A stretch of 64,000 bases of DNA. Origin: Changpingibacter yushuensis. Its GTDB lineage: Bacteria > Actinomycetota > Actinomycetes > Actinomycetales > Actinomycetaceae. The stretch lies in contig NZ_CP059492.1 in the NCBI RefSeq assembly GCF_014041995.1, forward strand, positions 1,674,001-1,738,000. Direction: 5' to 3'. Shown piece by piece: positions 62,896-64,000 of this stretch; within the stretch, counting starts at the first letter, position 1; each line of letters opens with the position of its first letter. The notes under the pieces were generated by a model. The model saw only the letters and a program-made list of their open reading frames with translations, was not told the DNA's origin and did no database searches. The translations under genes and the position numbers were made by a program.

Positions 62896-64000
62896 GTGAG
62901 CTCACAATCGGAACTGTCACCGCTCATCAACGGTCAGCTTGGCCTAGTGCCCGACATCGACCCCGAGGAGACCCAAGAATGGGTTGACTCACTTGACGAT
63001 CTCATCGAGACAAGCGGTGGCCCGCGCGCCCGCTACATTCTGATGAGTATGGAACGCCAGGCGCGCCGCAAGCGCATCTACGTTCCTACAAACCTTGTGA
63101 CCCCTTACATCAACACGATTCCCGTTGAGGATGAACCGTACTACCCGGGCGACGAAGCCCTCGAACGCACGTTCCGCCGGTGGGTCCGTTGGAATGCAGC
63201 CGTTATGGTCACTCGTGCGCAGCGCCCCGGGATCGGGGTCGGAGGCCACATTTCCTCGTTTGCCGCACAAGCAACCCTGTACGAAGTTGGCCTGAACCAC
63301 TTCTTCCGCGGCAAGGACCACCCCAGCGGCGGCGATCAAGTGTACTTCCAGGGGCATTCAGCACCCGGCAACTATGCTCGTGCCTACCTTGAGGGCCGCC
63401 TGAGCGAAGCCGACATGGATTCCTTCCGCCAGCAGGCGTCACGCCAGTCTGGCGGCCGTGGCCTTCCTTCCTATCCGCACCCCCATCAGATGCCAGACTT
63501 CTGGGAGTTCCCCACCGTTTCGCTCGGCCTTGGACCTTCGGGCGCCATCTATCAGGCATGGTACAACCGTTACCTCAACGATCGCGGTCTAAAGGACACG
63601 TCCGACCAGCACGTTTGGGCCTTTATGGGCGACGGCGAAATGGACGAGGCCGAATCGCGTGGCCTACTCCAGCAGGCTGCATCGCAGAACCTCGACAATT
63701 TGACCTTCGTGGTGAACTGCAACCTCCAGCGCCTCGACGGCCCGGTGCGCGGCAATGGCAAGATCATTCAGGAGCTGGAAGCCTTCTTCAAGGGTGCCGG
63801 CTGGAACGTCATTAAGGTCATCTGGGGCCGTGAATGGGATCCGCTTCTCGAAGCTGACAAGGACCGTGCGCTCATCAACCTGATGAATACCACGCTCGAC
63901 GGCGATTACCAGGGCTACAAGGCCAACGACGGCGCGTTCGTTCGCGATGAGTTCTTCGGCCGTGATCCCCGCACCAAGGCAATGGTTGCCAACTGGACCG
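62896..64000 (+). CDS. aceE: Pyruvate dehydrogenase E1 component, 5' part
   Basis: Starts at a GTG (62896) with GAGGAAG 6 bases upstream and runs off the window (368 codons seen of about 910). Homodimeric E1 type: [16 protein letters not shown] near the start, the ThDP-domain residues [21 protein letters not shown] (split: [13 protein letters not shown]), [36 protein letters not shown] and [14 protein letters not shown]. Decarboxylates pyruvate in the pyruvate dehydrogenase complex. Confidence 0.95.
   Translation, partial: MSSQSELSPLINGQLGLVPDIDPEETQEWVDSLDDLIETSGGPRARYILMSMERQARRKRIYVPTNLVTPYINTIPVEDEPYYPGDEALERTFRRWVRWNAAVMVTRAQRPGIGVGGHISSFAAQATLYEVGLNHFFRGKDHPSGGDQVYFQGHSAPGNYARAYLEGRLSEADMDSFRQQASRQSGGRGLPSYPHPHQMPDFWEFPTVSLGLGPSGAIYQAWYNRYLNDRGLKDTSDQHVWAFMGDGEMDEAESRGLLQQAASQNLDNLTFVVNCNLQRLDGPVRGNGKIIQELEAFFKGAGWNVIKVIWGREWDPLLEADKDRALINLMNTTLDGDYQGYKANDGAFVRDEFFGRDPRTKAMVANWT

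Overview
The window reads as the chromosome of a mid-to-high-GC actinobacterium. Support comes from an actinobacterial AceE-type pyruvate dehydrogenase E1 (62896 to the window end) divergent from a DUF3052 gene, a polyphosphate glucokinase, a mycoredoxin, a GluABCD-type glutamate/amino-acid importer, a type A RNase P RNA, ATGA-coupled operons and a sortase-anchored LANTG protein. The mix (pyruvate oxidase, LPXTG-like surface protein, compact metabolism) would suit the Actinomycetaceae (Trueperella/Arcanobacterium/Actinomyces relatives); that placement is inference.

Region 1 (1-42 kb) is mostly core genome: glutamine synthetase, panB, methionine aminopeptidase, ppgK, rnpB, yaaA, a Nif3/coiled-coil pair, a CstR-controlled persulfide-detoxification operon with two visible palindromic operators, pepN, a MarR/oxidoreductase divergon, a PLD-helicase-DUF3427 plus NUDIX pair, spxB, mycoredoxin, the glutamate ABC operon with internal hairpins, an aminotransferase, DDAH, a repeat-rich LANTG surface protein, an ABC-2 exporter and a truncated DNRLRE secreted protein.

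Region 2 (about 42.2-61.95 kb) is an accessory island abutting the 3' end of a tRNA-Val gene. In order it holds an arsenic locus (arsR, arsM, arsD, arsA) with no efflux permease; decayed recombinase and flavoprotein fragments; a defence-like block (an SMC-like ATPase with zinc hook plus a small partner; an AlbA_2/Schlafen-type protein coupled to a SIR2 protein carrying two in-frame stops; RNase HI coupled to a TIR-like protein cut off by an insertion sequence); a frameshifted ISL3-family element; an ABC-F plus MFS antibiotic-resistance pair behind a short leader peptide and an attenuator-like RNA; an IS3-family element split by an IS30-family element; and the C-terminal remnant of a serine recombinase running antisense into tRNA-Val.

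Region 3 (62-64 kb) returns to core genome: tRNA-Val, DUF3052 and aceE, which runs off the end.

A recurring theme is short tandem duplications, most of them in frame (MarR tail, UDG-like protein, carboxymuconolactone decarboxylase, the region after rnpB, the cstR leader). The strongest candidates for new biology are the RNase HI / hybrid-binding-like + TIR-like pair, the AlbA_2-SIR2 pair, and the leader-controlled ABC-F/MFS operon.
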